A stretch of DNA of 64,000 nucleotides from a virus: positions 157,357 through 221,356 of the IMG/VR virus record IMGVR_UViG_3300027770_001980; one strand, written 5' to 3'. The notes below the pieces were generated by a model. That model worked only from the letters and a program-made list of their open reading frames with translations, had not been told where the DNA came from and did not search any database. The stretch's first letter is position 1; every line of letters begins with the position of its first letter. A program made the position numbers and the translations under genes. Positions 59,528-64,000 of the stretch are shown piece by piece.

Positions 59528-59857
59528 TTAATCTGCCCGGCTACCAGCGTAGGCTTGGGTGATGCCCATCTTGCGGAGCACTTCGGCATAGGCCTGGGCA
59601 CCTGCTTCCTTAACGCTCATGCTCTGTGTACCGTGTCCGGATGGGTTCCACAGTTGGAGACCGCCACCGTATGCAGGTTTGAAGCCCACCCGCTTCAATG
59701 CACGGCCCAGTTTGGTGCTGCCTTTTTCGTAGACCGTAACCCAAGCAAAGCCACAATACCAGTCTTCGCCATGCTGGGCGATGTAGTTGTTGGCGGCTTC
59801 TGCGGCGGCTTGGGCGGCAGTGTTATGGATGGATTCGATGTTGTCGATTGCGATCAT
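59528..59857 (-). CDS. Conserved early phage protein, 109 aa
   Basis: Single-gene unit behind promoter P2 with GGAGCACA as ribosome site. Blocks DWYCGFAWVTVYEKGSTKLG, RALKRVGFKPAYGGGLQLWN and PSGHGTQSMSVKEAGAQAYA recur in early genes of T4-like and other phages as far as I recall. Alpha/beta, soluble, no catalytic motif. Function unknown. Confidence 0.62.
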   Translation of the reverse strand: MIAIDNIESIHNTAAQAAAEAANNYIAQHGEDWYCGFAWVTVYEKGSTKLGRALKRVGFKPAYGGGLQLWNPSGHGTQSMSVKEAGAQAYAEVLRKMGITQAYAGSRAD

Positions 59858-59887
59858 AGTGTGCTCCAGTGCGTTGTTGATGTGTGT

Positions 59888-59916
59888 ATTATACTGCGGA
59901 TCTGCCGGATCGTCAA
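59888..59916 (-). promoter_or_regulatory. Early promoter P2
   Basis: TTGACG (59916 to 59911), 17-bp spacer ATCCGGCAGATCCGCAG, TATAAT (59893 to 59888), then ACACAC. The -35 starts one base after the upstream stop codon. The spacer has a tandem GATCCG. Confidence 0.88.
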
Positions 59917-59917
59917 C

Positions 59918-60100
59918 CTATTTCTTCCCAACTTCAGTTGCGACTTGAGGCTTGATCATCTGTACGCAGGTGCCCTTAAATCCCTGCCGTTGTAGATCTT
60001 TGAGGGCCACTTGGCAGGTGGCATCCTCTTGGAACTGCCCCACATAGACCATACTGGGGGAGGTGACGCCCAATCCTACGAGTACAATAGCCCAAAACAT
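59918..60100 (-). CDS. Small protein with N-terminal hydrophobic segment, 60 aa
   Basis: Residues 1-16 (MFWAIVLVGLGVTSPS) could be a membrane anchor or signal peptide; the remainder is polar with two Cys (ATCQVALKDLQRQGFKGTC). Two bases after the upstream gene in the P3 operon. A secreted or periplasmic two-cysteine peptide is possible. No family recognised. Confidence 0.5.
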   Translation of the reverse strand: MFWAIVLVGLGVTSPSMVYVGQFQEDATCQVALKDLQRQGFKGTCVQMIKPQVATEVGKK

Positions 60101-60102
60101 AG

Positions 60103-60306
60103 TTAGTCCTTCTTAGTGACGGTGGTTTTGAACAGGATGCCAAACAGGAACTGTAGTCCCCAAGCCTGTAGCCAACCGATTTCCTTGACTCCATCTACTG
60201 CGGGCACAAGGCATTGATTCCACAGTTCCATCACAGGCCAAGCCAGTAGGAAGGAGAACAGGACCAGGACTACCAGTAGGCCAATGAATGCGGTGATGTA
60301 TTGCAT
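60103..60306 (-). CDS. Small membrane protein, 67 aa
   Basis: A long hydrophobic stretch at residues 3-26 (YITAFIGLLVVLVLFSFLLA) and a second at about 47-60 (WGLQFLFGILFKT) suggest two membrane helices with a basic C-terminus. In the P3 operon, spaced nine bases from its upstream neighbour. Function unknown. Confidence 0.5.
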   Translation of the reverse strand: MQYITAFIGLLVVLVLFSFLLAWPVMELWNQCLVPAVDGVKEIGWLQAWGLQFLFGILFKTTVTKKD

Positions 60307-60315
60307 GATGATTCC

Positions 60316-60534
60316 TTAGAGTGTGAATTGTTTCAGGACGCTTTGGGCTTCGTCCACTTCAGTGACTTCGTCCACAAAGGCCAGGATCATCATCTGGATC
60401 AGTGAGCGGCACTCCGTGCGTTCGGCCTTGGGCAAGGTAGCGATGAATGCTTCCACAGCATCGTATTCCTCCAAAGTCCACATGATGTCGCAAAGGGCCT
60501 TTTGCTTAGGGTTCAGTCCAGCGATAGTGATCAT
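60316..60534 (-). CDS. Small conserved early protein, 72 aa
   Basis: ITIAGLNPKQKALCDIMWTL followed by EEYDAVEAFIATLPKAER and CRSLIQMMILAFVDE is a helical protein recalled from many T4-like phages (L...Q..LCD.MW....L). Overlaps the gene before by four bases in the P3 operon. Unknown function. Confidence 0.6.
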   Translation of the reverse strand: MITIAGLNPKQKALCDIMWTLEEYDAVEAFIATLPKAERTECRSLIQMMILAFVDEVTEVDEAQSVLKQFTL

Positions 60535-60719
60535 TTTGTAGCCTCGTTAGCATAAGAAGCGCCCAGCGCCATGAGTGCAATGCCTACCAGTGCAAAGGTG
60601 CCCAAGTAGACTCCGTCGTAGGTAGCAAGGTCCAAGCACTGCTCGAAACCGCCCATTGTACCTAACAGCAAGATCAATCCTGTGTACAGACAGAATAGGG
60701 CTTTTTGGTGTAGTGTCAT
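60531..60719 (-). CDS. Small membrane protein, 62 aa
   Basis: First gene of the P3 operon. Two hydrophobic segments, 7-21 (LFCLYTGLILLLGTM) and 36-54 (GVYLGTFALVGIALMALGA), suggest a helical hairpin. GGAACACG precedes the ATG. Similar tiny early membrane proteins are common in T4-like phages. Function unknown. Confidence 0.5.
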   Translation of the reverse strand: MTLHQKALFCLYTGLILLLGTMGGFEQCLDLATYDGVYLGTFALVGIALMALGASYANEATK

Positions 60720-60746
60720 ATCGTGTTCCTTTGTTGCTATGTGTGT

Positions 60747-60775
60747 ATTATAGCAGGGTTCTTACACCCTGTCAA
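60747..60775 (-). promoter_or_regulatory. Early promoter P3
   Basis: Perfect TTGACA (60775 to 60770), 17 bp, perfect TATAAT (60752 to 60747), then ACACAC. CAGGGT-GTAAGA-ACCCTG forms an inverted repeat within the promoter, similar in placement to that of P1. Drives four small genes. Confidence 0.92.
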
Positions 60776-60777
60776 CC

Positions 60778-61023
60778 TCATAGATTCTCTCCTGTTTCAG
60801 TGTCGATCCGTCCAGTCACAAAGGCAAAGGATGTAGCAGGTGCTGGGTGATTGTAGAAGTGCTCACGGTTGTGAACTGCCGCATATCCATATGCCTCATC
60901 TTCGGCCGCTCCTGGATATGCCTCACCTTCAACCGCAAACTCTCGCTCGCTTAGGACCTTGTAGAAGTCGGGGCGGGCAGTCTCAGGATTGACCCGGTAT
61001 ACTTGAACATTCCAAACAATCAT
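60778..61023 (-). CDS. Early hypothetical protein, 81 aa
   Basis: Single-gene unit of promoter P4 with GGAGCACG ribosome site. The protein has an N-terminal strand (MIVWNVQVYRVN) and an acidic, aromatic middle (AEDEAYGYAAVHNREHFYNH), ending TGENL. The stop is two bases before the -35 of P3. No family recognised. Confidence 0.5.
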   Translation of the reverse strand: MIVWNVQVYRVNPETARPDFYKVLSEREFAVEGEAYPGAAEDEAYGYAAVHNREHFYNHPAPATSFAFVTGRIDTETGENL

Positions 61024-61053
61024 TTCGTGCTCCTTATTAGTGTCTATGTGTGT

Positions 61054-61082
61054 ATTATAACAGGGTTTTTAGTCTCTGTCAA
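61054..61082 (-). promoter_or_regulatory. Early promoter P4
   Basis: TTGACA (61082 to 61077), 17 bp, TATAAT (61059 to 61054), then ACACACATAG. The -35 is inside the last codons of the upstream gene (Val-Asp-Arg-Asp-stop). Confidence 0.9.
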
Positions 61083-61461
61083 CCAACTCACGACCCAGGC
61101 TCACGCCTTCAGAATAGTAGCCGTTGCTCTCACCAAACCAACGCACATCCACATAGCCCCGGCGGGTAGCGAACTTGTAGAAGGTCCAAGTCACGCTATC
61201 GTGTTCTTCCTCGTTGAAGTCCACAGGTGTTTCGCCCGACACCTCTTCGGCGATCAACAAAGGCTCACCCACCAAGTCCTGCAGGTCACCGCAGATGTCC
61301 TCGATGCTCACATGCTCGCAACAATCCTGCGAGTGGAAGAACACGAAGCGTTCGGTTGCATTCTCGAACACCATCTCATCGCCATTTTGAGTTACCGAAG
61401 TGAACACCTGGCCCACCATGCTTTCGATCTTTGCTTCTGCGTTGTAATCCATGTATCCCAT
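61069..61461 (-). CDS. DUF7448-like early protein, 130 aa
   Basis: VGQVFTSVTQNGDEMVFEN, then HSQDCCEHVSIEDICGDLQD, then TWTFYKFATRRGYVDVRWFG and ESNGYYSEGVSL are the blocks of a domain common in phages of many hosts (DUF7448 as I recall). No catalytic pattern is clear; conservation of QDCCE suggests a functional site. Single gene behind P5. Its final codons contain the -35 of P4. Confidence 0.7.
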   Translation of the reverse strand: MGYMDYNAEAKIESMVGQVFTSVTQNGDEMVFENATERFVFFHSQDCCEHVSIEDICGDLQDLVGEPLLIAEEVSGETPVDFNEEEHDSVTWTFYKFATRRGYVDVRWFGESNGYYSEGVSLGRELVDRD

Positions 61462-61496
61462 TTCGTGCTCCTTAGTGTGTTGCTGTCTATGTGTGT

Positions 61497-61525
61497 ATTA
61501 TAGCACCGTTTGGATGATCAGTCAA
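61497..61525 (-). promoter_or_regulatory. Early promoter P5
   Basis: TTGACT (61525 to 61520), 17 bp, TATAAT (61502 to 61497), then ACACACATAG. The -35 covers the final Val-Asp-stop codons of the upstream gene. Confidence 0.9.
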
Positions 61526-61703
61526 CCGGTTTAAAGGTTCTTCCTTTAAGATCCAGCGTGATAGGCTTGCGGAACTTTACTACACGATCTGACCCTACAG
61601 GGATGTAGGCCAGGGCATTGGCACTGCGAGCACCGGGACGGGTCTTGAAGATGTAGATGTGGTTGGGTGCGTCCCAACGGGTGGTCTCTTCCAGGATGAT
61701 CAT
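61518..61703 (-). CDS. Small early protein, 61 aa
   Basis: Second gene of the P6 unit, overlapping the first by four bases. A compact beta-rich sequence (HIYIFKTRPGARSANALAYI) with a basic C-terminus ending KPVD, where the codons for Val-Asp and stop also encode the -35 of P5. Not recognised. Confidence 0.5.
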   Translation of the reverse strand: MIILEETTRWDAPNHIYIFKTRPGARSANALAYIPVGSDRVVKFRKPITLDLKGRTFKPVD

Positions 61704-61912
61704 ATGGCTCGGAACTTGTTCATGAAGGCCGCGTTGATCATGTCCATCTCGTCCTGCATGACATAGAAGTCAGTGGTTGGGTCATAGTAGGCACCTGCCT
61801 TGGGATCATAGTACAGTACACGACCGGAGAAGTTGAACGGACCTTCCAGACCCTTGCGAGGGCCATACCGGTCACGCATTTGATCTACGGTGTCCATTAC
61901 GCGATATCCCAT
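61700..61912 (-). CDS. Small early protein, 70 aa
   Basis: First gene after P6, with GGAGCAGC as ribosome site. Aromatic-rich (RVLYYDPKAGAYYDPTTDFY) with a helical C-terminus (EMDMINAAFMNKFRAI). Similar sequences in other phages are remembered only vaguely. Function unknown. Confidence 0.5.
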   Translation of the reverse strand: MGYRVMDTVDQMRDRYGPRKGLEGPFNFSGRVLYYDPKAGAYYDPTTDFYVMQDEMDMINAAFMNKFRAI

Positions 61913-61938
61913 GTGCTGCTCCTTGTTGCGATGTGTGT

Positions 61939-61967
61939 ATTATAGCACCGTTCTTAAACCTTGTCAA
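61939..61967 (-). promoter_or_regulatory. Early promoter P6
   Basis: TTGACA (61967 to 61962), 17 bp, TATAAT (61944 to 61939), then ACACACATCG. The -35 lies inside the Val-Asp-Lys-Val-stop codons of the 59-aa gene. Confidence 0.9.
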
Positions 61968-62133
61968 CCTCTTGCGAGGCACGCCACGCATCCATATAGG
62001 CCTTACGCTCGGCACGCACCTTGAGGATGCTCAGTTCGAAGCGGCGGTTATAGTAGGCCCATGCACCGTTATCCACCCAACCCTGGCGGCTGCATCGCAC
62101 CTTGTTTACCTTGTGTTTACGCATTTTCATCAT
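61954..62133 (-). CDS. Very small basic early protein, 59 aa
   Basis: Two tandem ATGs follow promoter P7 and an AAAGAGC site. Translation gives MMKMRKHKVNKVRCSRQGWV, then a helix with NRRFELSILKVRAERKAYMD and ends SQEVDKV. It is strongly basic with Trp and Arg, so nucleic-acid or host-protein binding is possible. It is the only gene between P7 and P6, and the -35 of P6 overlaps its 3' end. Its reality rests on this consistent cassette architecture. Confidence 0.6.
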   Translation of the reverse strand: MMKMRKHKVNKVRCSRQGWVDNGAWAYYNRRFELSILKVRAERKAYMDAWRASQEVDKV

Positions 62134-62157
62134 ATGCTCTTTAGTGTCTATGCGTGT

Positions 62158-62186
62158 ATTATAGCACCGTTTGGATCACTTGTCAA
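62158..62186 (-). promoter_or_regulatory. Early promoter P7
   Basis: TTGACA (62186 to 62181), 17 bp, TATAAT (62163 to 62158), then ACACGC. The -35 covers the Val-Asp-Lys-stop codons of the upstream 76-aa gene. Confidence 0.9.
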
Positions 62187-62406
62187 CCGGCGTTTTCATC
62201 TTCTCCAACAATTCTTGATGCTCCAACTGGCCCAAGGTCATGCTATACACAATGTAGATGAAGAATCCAACGAATCCAGCCATTAGGATCCATGCTCCTT
62301 GTTGGGCTGTGAGTAGGCTTATGATAAAGGTGAGTGTCAGTGACAGTGCGATGGACCCAGAGATGAGTCCCACGGTGTAGAGTATTGCTCGGGTTTTTAA
62401 GTTCAT
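62176..62406 (-). CDS. Small membrane protein, 76 aa (early)
   Basis: Two hydrophobic segments, about 8-33 (LYTVGLISGSIALSLTLTFI) and 39-58 (WILMAGFVGFFIYIVYSMTL), with a helical charged C-terminus (EHQELLEKMKTPVDK). Overlaps the upstream gene by four bases. Second gene of the P8 unit. Function unknown. Confidence 0.5.
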   Translation of the reverse strand: MNLKTRAILYTVGLISGSIALSLTLTFIISLLTAQQGAWILMAGFVGFFIYIVYSMTLGQLEHQELLEKMKTPVDK

Positions 62407-62780
62407 ACGGTTTCCTTTTTAAAATAACGATAGGGCAAGCCAACCAAGTAGCACAGGAACTCGTCATCACCGTTGCTACCTTCAGCCTCGTGGATCCAAC
62501 GCATGGCCATCTCACGATCTTTAGCACCGCAGGCCAGGATGCTCTGCACTCGCATCTCAAAGGCGTGTGCGGCCTCGTGCTCTTCGAGCTTGCGCTCTTG
62601 CTCGTTCTTGCCAATCAAGTCCTGCAGGTAGTCAAACTCGGCGTTAAAGGTGGCCTCGTCCCAAGCGGAGGTATCGATACCGCGTGGACGAACGCCGTGG
62701 GCATCCTTGTACATGTCCCAGAACTGGCAGGCCATCTGCTCGAGGACTGTCATCTCTTCCCAGCTTTTGAATTCTTCCAT
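62403..62780 (-). CDS. Conserved early phage protein, 125 aa
   Basis: I start at ATG 62780 (MEEFKSWEEMTVLEQMACQF), right after promoter P8 and a GGAGCACA site; the frame is open back to 62939 but would run through the promoter and overlap the next gene. The block WDMYKDAHGVRPRGIDTSAW is typical of a domain in many phage early proteins (YKDxxGxRPR). The rest is acidic and helical. Function unknown. Confidence 0.68.
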   Translation of the reverse strand: MEEFKSWEEMTVLEQMACQFWDMYKDAHGVRPRGIDTSAWDEATFNAEFDYLQDLIGKNEQERKLEEHEAAHAFEMRVQSILACGAKDREMAMRWIHEAEGSNGDDEFLCYLVGLPYRYFKKETV

Positions 62781-62813
62781 TGTGTGCTCCGTTGTGTTGC
62801 TGTCTATGTGTGT

Positions 62814-62842
62814 ATTATAGCACCGAAATAAAGACCTGTCAA
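62814..62842 (-). promoter_or_regulatory. Early promoter P8
   Basis: TTGACA (62842 to 62837), 17 bp, TATAAT (62819 to 62814), then ACACACATAG. The TGA stop of the upstream 61-aa gene lies inside the -35 hexamer. Confidence 0.92.
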
Positions 62843-63024
62843 CCGAAATTTTCGGCAACAATGTCTTCCATATCTTCGCCGTGGAAGTCAACATAGATGC
62901 CCTCCACATGCCATTCCAAGAACTTTTGGATTTGAGCATCTGTGGGGGTTACATTGCCGTAGACCTCGGCAGATCGTCGGATAGTGTCTATGACTTTTTT
63001 AGGGATGTCGATGGTAACTTTCAT
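62839..63024 (-). CDS. Small early protein, 61 aa
   Basis: Second gene of the P9 unit, with its Shine-Dalgarno (AAGGAG) overlapping the previous stop. N-terminus MKVTIDIPKKVIDTIRRSAE resembles a short strand plus helix as in ribbon-helix-helix regulators, then PTDAQIQKFLEWHVEGIYVD. I recall related short proteins (TDAQIQ.F...) in other T4-like phages. Regulatory DNA binding is a guess. Confidence 0.55.
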   Translation of the reverse strand: MKVTIDIPKKVIDTIRRSAEVYGNVTPTDAQIQKFLEWHVEGIYVDFHGEDMEDIVAENFG

Positions 63025-63034
63025 TTGGAACTCC

Positions 63035-63148
63035 TTAGATAGATGCCAATGTCCACATAGCCACCATTACATAGGTGGCGCAGAGTTGAGCGATGCCAAA
63101 GTGGAATGCGGCCCAAACTACGGTGCCCCAACCAATCAAATTAATCAT
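63035..63148 (-). CDS. Very small hydrophobic early peptide, 37 aa
   Basis: First gene after promoter P9, with CTGGAGCAAGAG as ribosome site. The product (MINLIGWGTVVWAAFHFGIA then QLCATYVMVAMWTLASI) is almost entirely hydrophobic and would be a single or double membrane helix. The stop overlaps the next gene's AAGGAG, so coupling is likely. Small size limits certainty, but the promoter and ribosome site support it. Confidence 0.5.
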   Translation of the reverse strand: MINLIGWGTVVWAAFHFGIAQLCATYVMVAMWTLASI

Positions 63149-63175
63149 CTCTTGCTCCAGTGTGTGTAAGCGTGT

Positions 63176-63204
63176 ATTATAACGCAAAAAGGGGCTGTTG
63201 TCAA
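63176..63204 (-). promoter_or_regulatory. Early promoter P9 with the -35 in a terminator loop
   Basis: TTGACA (63204 to 63199), 17 bp, TATAAT (63181 to 63176), then ACACGC. On the minus strand AAAGGGG-TTGACAACAG-CCCCTTT followed by TT is a terminator-like hairpin whose loop contains the -35 hexamer. Confidence 0.85.
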
Positions 63205-63218
63205 CCCCTTTGTTGTTA

Positions 63219-63629
63219 TTACAGTTCCATGCTCGCGTAGCCGTCGTCTTGCATACCTTGCTCTGTAAAGTCTACATCTGTTCCCAGCAACTCGCTCACA
63301 GCATCGCTAAAGCCGTTGTCTGTGTACAGCCGCCAGCTGCCTTCTACTTCAGCACCGTCTTCGCCGTCCACTTCGTAAGTCACTCCAATGTGTGCGTAAA
63401 CGCTCTGTGTGTAAACGTCCCCGTCGTCTTCGTCAAACGTTTCGCTAATGTGTACGCCCGTAATAGTAACCGCTTTCAGTTCGCAGTCCCATATGCTGTC
63501 ACCTGCCAGTTGCACTTCTACGTTGCACTTGTATTCCGTGTGCAGTGTGTCGTCGTCTTCAACACCAGTGTGTACCAGTGTCAGTTTGTCGCTAACTTTA
63601 GCAAATTGTGTTTTCAGTGCTGTTTGCAT
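63219..63629 (-). CDS. Acidic early protein, 136 aa
   Basis: Single-gene unit after P10 with GGAGCAAG. Very acidic (DEDDGDVYTQSVYAHIGVTY; EVDGEDGAEVEGSWRL) and predicted mostly beta. A DNA-mimic or protein-inhibitor role is possible for such an acidic early protein, but there is no motif evidence. I recall relatives in other phages only as hypothetical. Confidence 0.55.
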   Translation of the reverse strand: MQTALKTQFAKVSDKLTLVHTGVEDDDTLHTEYKCNVEVQLAGDSIWDCELKAVTITGVHISETFDEDDGDVYTQSVYAHIGVTYEVDGEDGAEVEGSWRLYTDNGFSDAVSELLGTDVDFTEQGMQDDGYASMEL

Positions 63630-63658
63630 GTCTTGCTCCGTTTAGTGTTTAAGTGTGT

Positions 63659-63687
63659 ATTATAGCAGTTTAGTCTACTGTTGTCAA
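63659..63687 (-). promoter_or_regulatory. Early promoter P10
   Basis: TTGACA (63687 to 63682), 17 bp, TATAAT (63664 to 63659), then ACACAC. The -35 coincides with the Leu-Thr codons near the end of the 55-aa gene. The spacer holds CAGT-N7-ACTG. Confidence 0.9.
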
Positions 63688-63837
63688 GTCTTTTTGTGCA
63701 ATGTTAAAAATCGCATTATAAGTTGCAATAAGTTCTTCGTCTGTCATTTTGTAGCAAGCACTGTTGGTATCGCATTCCAACTTAATTTGGTACATCATTG
63801 CCCAACGTGTCATCCCGTTTGCAAGTGTCTTTTTCAT
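63670..63837 (-). CDS. Very small early protein, 55 aa
   Basis: Begins MKKTLANGMTRWAMMYQIKL after promoter P11 and an AAAGGAAC site; continues ECDTNSACYKMTDEELIATY and ends DLTTVD. The two Cys and helical pattern do not match a named family. It is the only gene between P11 and P10, and its 3' end contains the -35 of P10. This cassette logic supports it strongly despite its size. Confidence 0.6.
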   Translation of the reverse strand: MKKTLANGMTRWAMMYQIKLECDTNSACYKMTDEELIATYNAIFNIAQKDLTTVD

Positions 63838-63862
63838 CGTGTTCCTTTTTGTTTATGTGTGT

Positions 63863-63891
63863 ATTATAACGCAGAAAAGCACACTTGTTAA
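63863..63891 (-). promoter_or_regulatory. Early promoter P11
   Basis: TTAACA (63891 to 63886), 17 bp, TATAAT (63868 to 63863), then ACACACATAA. The -35 lies in the loop region of a perfect hairpin AGCACACTT-AAC-AAGTGTGCT followed by TTT (63878-63898). Confidence 0.85.
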
Positions 63892-63906
63892 GTGTGCTGT
63901 ATAAAG

Positions 63907-63925
63907 ACCCTACAGTGTGTAGGGT
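63907..63925 (-). terminator. Hairpin after the last (partial) gene
   Basis: ACCCTACA pairs with TGTAGGGT around a three-base loop, beginning at the stop codon of the partial gene. With the second hairpin at 63878-63898 it likely terminates that transcript just before P11 starts the next. Confidence 0.55.
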
Positions 63926-64000
63926 TATTCGTTAGTGGAACTCGCACCTCCATCAAGGTCGATCTCAATGTTCTCCTCGTCCTCGGCTTCCCACTCAGCA
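63925..64000 (-). CDS. C-terminal end of an acidic early protein (5' end outside window)
   Basis: Minus-strand frame with 24 visible codons and TAA at 63927-63925. The tail reads AEWEAEDEENIEIDLDGGAS then STNE. Very acidic; no more can be said without the remaining sequence. Confidence 0.5.
   Translation of the reverse strand, partial: AEWEAEDEENIEIDLDGGASSTNE

Noticed and set aside
59489-59995. 168-aa plus-strand frame in the early region
   Set aside because: Antisense to convincing cassette genes with promoters and ribosome sites; Cys/His/Leu-rich shadow translation, as are plus-strand frames at 61003, 62385 and 63198.
62781-62939. N-terminal extension of the 125-aa early protein
   Set aside because: Would translate through promoter P8 and the 3' part of the adjacent gene; the ATG at 62780 follows a good ribosome site.

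Overview
This window is part of the genome of a T4-supergroup myovirus (tailed dsDNA phage, contractile tail). The diagnostic genes are all recognisable from their proteins. Morphogenesis: neck proteins gp13 and gp14, tail completion gp15, sheath gp18, tube gp19, head-completion nuclease gp4, small and large terminase gp16/gp17. Replication and recombination: gp32, UvsX, a UvsY-like protein, UvsW, clamp-loader subunit gp62, primase gp61, helicase gp41. The host is not identifiable. No photosynthesis genes are present, and the early promoters are textbook bacterial sigma-70 sites, so a proteobacterium-like host is plausible (inference).

Layout. 1-15.4 kb: seven consecutive fibre/structural genes built from internal repeats, ending in a fibre with a C-terminal S74-type self-cleaving chaperone. 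15.4-16.5 kb: a small acidic protein and a glycosyltransferase. 16.5-20.1 kb (minus): gp14, an inserted GIY-YIG homing endonuclease, gp15 and a Nudix hydrolase. 20.2-33.8 kb (mostly plus): gp13, dNMP kinase, sheath, tube, baseplate-tube-like protein, gp4, terminases and an 871-residue protein of unknown role. 33.9-34.5 kb: an FkbM methyltransferase cassette flanked by duplicated promoter-like/terminator elements. 34.7-49.6 kb: the recombination-replication block, interrupted by a methyltransferase, a fucosyltransferase-like gene and an HNH homing endonuclease, and containing a very small DnaE-like polymerase relative. 49.6-55.8 kb: a YqgE/AlgH-like protein, a nucleotidyltransferase-like protein and six glycosyltransferase-type genes. 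55.9-57.9 kb: small membrane proteins, a HAD nucleotidase and a conserved GNAT-like protein. 57.9-64 kb (all minus, visibly more GC-rich): an early region of small genes.

Regulation is unusually legible. Virion and some accessory genes have a T4-late-like TAAATA box. In at least six of them the box sits exactly five bases before the ATG and no Shine-Dalgarno is visible, which predicts leaderless late mRNAs; where the box is 22-43 bases upstream an SD is present. In the early region eleven near-consensus promoters (TTGACA, exactly 17 bp, TATAATACAC) precede one to four small genes each, usually with the -35 box lying in or at the end of the upstream gene. Two intergenic regions carry back-to-back late boxes.

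The less ordinary content is: (i) the leaderless-late and early-cassette architectures; (ii) eight glycosyltransferase-type genes plus two methyltransferases, suggesting a phage-encoded glycan pathway acting on virion or cell surface; (iii) a 191-residue protein retaining the three catalytic aspartates of C-family DNA polymerases; (iv) a HARP-like protein encoded next to the UvsW helicase; (v) a homing endonuclease in the same frame as gp15 that leaves gp15 without an obvious start codon; (vi) a phage AlgH/YqgE homologue; (vii) a 17-bp perfect inverted repeat at the convergent junction between the late and early regions.
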